From positions 1 to 5,576 of the forward strand of contig NBMG01000111.1 in assembly GCA_002084865.1 (NCBI GenBank): a stretch of DNA of 5,576 nt. Direction: 5' to 3'. A program made the translations under genes and the position numbers. Shown here piece after piece: positions 4,456 to 5,576 of the stretch (position 1 is its first letter; each line of letters starts with the position of its first letter). A model generated the notes under the pieces. That model was not told the DNA's origin, made no database searches, and worked only from the letters and a program-made list of their open reading frames with translations. Source of the DNA: Candidatus Atribacteria bacterium 4572_76. Its GTDB lineage: Bacteria; Atribacterota; Phoenicimicrobiia; Phoenicimicrobiales; Phoenicimicrobiaceae.

Positions 4456-5576
4456 ATGTTTGATAAAGAAGAAATAAAAAAAATTAAGCAATTAAAAAAA
4501 GAATGGGAAAATAAGGTTGTACGGAAAACCCTTGAACGTTTTCCCGAAAGAAAAGATAAATTTGTCACCGGTTCAGGGAAAGAGGTTGAGCGTCTTTATA
4601 CTCCTGTAAATTTAGAAGAGTTTGACTATAATAAAGAGTTGAATTTTCCCGGACAATATCCTTATACCCGCGGGGTGCAACCAACTATGTACCGAGGCCG
4701 ATTTTGGACTATGCGCCAATATGCCGGGTTTGGCACAGCAGAAGAATCTAATAAGCGTTATAAATACCTATTAGAACAAGGACAAACCGGATTAAGTGTT
4801 GCTTTTGATCTGCCTACACAAATTGGTTACGATTCAGATCATACTATGTCATTAGGCGAAGTAGGAAAAGTGGGGGTAGCTATAGATTCCTTAAAGGATA
4901 TGGAGATGTTGTTTAATGGAATTCCCCTTAATAAAGTGAGCACTTCAATGACTATAAATGCTCCAGCAACTGTACTTTTAGCTATGTACATTGCAGTAGC
5001 GGAAAAACAGGGAATAGCTCCTGATAAACTGAAGGGGACTATTCAAAATGATGTACTGAAAGAATACATTGCCCGGGGAACATATATCTTTCCGCCCGCT
5101 CCCTCAATGAGATTAATTACCAATATCTTTGAATATTGTTTTAAAGAGATGCCTCTATGGAATACCATTAGTATAAGTGGATACCATATCCGGGAAGCTG
5201 GAGCAACAGCAGTTCAAGAAGTAGCCTTTACTTTGGCCGATGGAATAGCTTATGTGGATGCAGCAATAAAGATCGGATTGAAAGTTGATGATTTTGCACC
5301 AAGATTATCTTTTTTCTTTAATGCTCATAATGATTTATTAGAAGAGGTAGCAAAATTTAGAGCAGCTCGAAGGTTGTGGGCTAAAATTATGAAAGAAAGA
5401 TTTGGAGCTAAGAATAAAAAATCTTTAATGCTCAGATTTCATACTCAGACAGCTGGCTGTACTTTAACTGCTCAACAAGCAGATAATAACATTGTTCGAG
5501 TTACCATACAAGCCTTAGCAGCAGTGTTGGGTGGAACTCAATCCCTCCATACAAATTCAAGAGATGAAGCCCTGGC
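4456..5576 (+). CDS. mcmA1: Methylmalonyl-CoA mutase, catalytic (large) subunit, 3' truncated
   Basis: The enzyme is the cytoplasmic adenosylcobalamin-dependent isomerase that interconverts (R)-methylmalonyl-CoA and succinyl-CoA in propionate formation or oxidation. The window holds 373 codons of the TIM-barrel domain; the frame is open to the end. Active-site residues known from Propionibacterium appear at the same numbers: Y89 in TMRQYAGFG, Q197 in TIQND, R207 in ARGTY, and Y243-H244 in SISGYH. Y89 and R207 separate it from isobutyryl-CoA mutase (Phe and Gln at these sites) and from 2-hydroxyisobutyryl-CoA mutase. Further family motifs are GLSVAFDLPTQIGYDSD, APRLSFFFNAHND and GGTQSLHTNSRDEA. 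Whether the B12-binding domain is fused (about 700 residues) or encoded by a separate small gene (large subunit about 550) cannot be seen. The gene follows a repeat-filled spacer, so it probably has its own transcription start, but I could not identify a promoter. Confidence 0.93.
   Translation, partial: MFDKEEIKKIKQLKKEWENKVVRKTLERFPERKDKFVTGSGKEVERLYTPVNLEEFDYNKELNFPGQYPYTRGVQPTMYRGRFWTMRQYAGFGTAEESNKRYKYLLEQGQTGLSVAFDLPTQIGYDSDHTMSLGEVGKVGVAIDSLKDMEMLFNGIPLNKVSTSMTINAPATVLLAMYIAVAEKQGIAPDKLKGTIQNDVLKEYIARGTYIFPPAPSMRLITNIFEYCFKEMPLWNTISISGYHIREAGATAVQEVAFTLADGIAYVDAAIKIGLKVDDFAPRLSFFFNAHNDLLEEVAKFRAARRLWAKIMKERFGAKNKKSLMLRFHTQTAGCTLTAQQADNNIVRVTIQALAAVLGGTQSLHTNSRDEAL

Noticed and set aside
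4147..4491. 114-codon minus-strand open frame across the second spacer
   Set aside because: It is made of translated repeats (YRIAYRVLRIALR, YYILDTQYYIL), overlaps all the palindromes and the mutase start, and has no ribosome site or recognisable family. It is an artefact of 7-nt repeats lacking stops.

Overview
The window looks like chromosome of a low-GC, strictly anaerobic, probably uncultivated bacterium with fermentative or syntrophic metabolism. The evidence is an electron-bifurcating Nfn pair, a GDH-family dehydrogenase, a B12-type methylmalonyl-CoA mutase, strong AGGAGG-type ribosome sites, and A/T-ending codons such as TTA and ATA. Heptamer-type spacer repeats and CATTGCGAG-type palindromes recall several candidate phyla (Atribacterota- or Omnitrophota-like). 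That placement is only a low-confidence impression from memory; nothing here fixes the taxonomy.

Layout, all genes on the + strand. Positions 1-642 hold the 3' three quarters of nfnA (cut by the window edge). It overlaps the start of nfnB (642-2075) by one base. A 126-bp AT-rich gap with a weak terminator-like hairpin follows. Positions 2202-3481 hold a glutamate dehydrogenase gene broken by an out-of-frame loss of about 25 nt, which removes the GPxKGG substrate-binding loop. Next is a spacer filled by an inverted pair of 7-nt-period repeats (3486-3618). Positions 3639-4158 hold a second broken gene: a P-loop NTPase start joined out of frame to an Asp23/Gls24-like C-terminus, with the middle missing. 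A second spacer (4159-4444) carries TAGCG-type repeats, another inverted pair of the same heptamer class, and two older palindromic elements nested between them. Positions 4456-5576 hold the N-terminal part of methylmalonyl-CoA mutase, which runs off the window.

How the genes fit: Nfn links NADH, NADPH and ferredoxin pools. GDH would interconvert glutamate and 2-oxoglutarate. The mutase links succinyl-CoA to propionate metabolism. Together they suit an amino-acid or propionate fermenter, but apart from nfnA-nfnB there is no evidence that they form one operon.

The main points of interest are the two neighbouring genes that both carry internal out-of-frame deletions, and the two heptamer inverted-repeat elements that almost fill the spacers on each side of the P-loop/Asp23 locus. 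Each element ends a few bases before the next gene's ribosome site.
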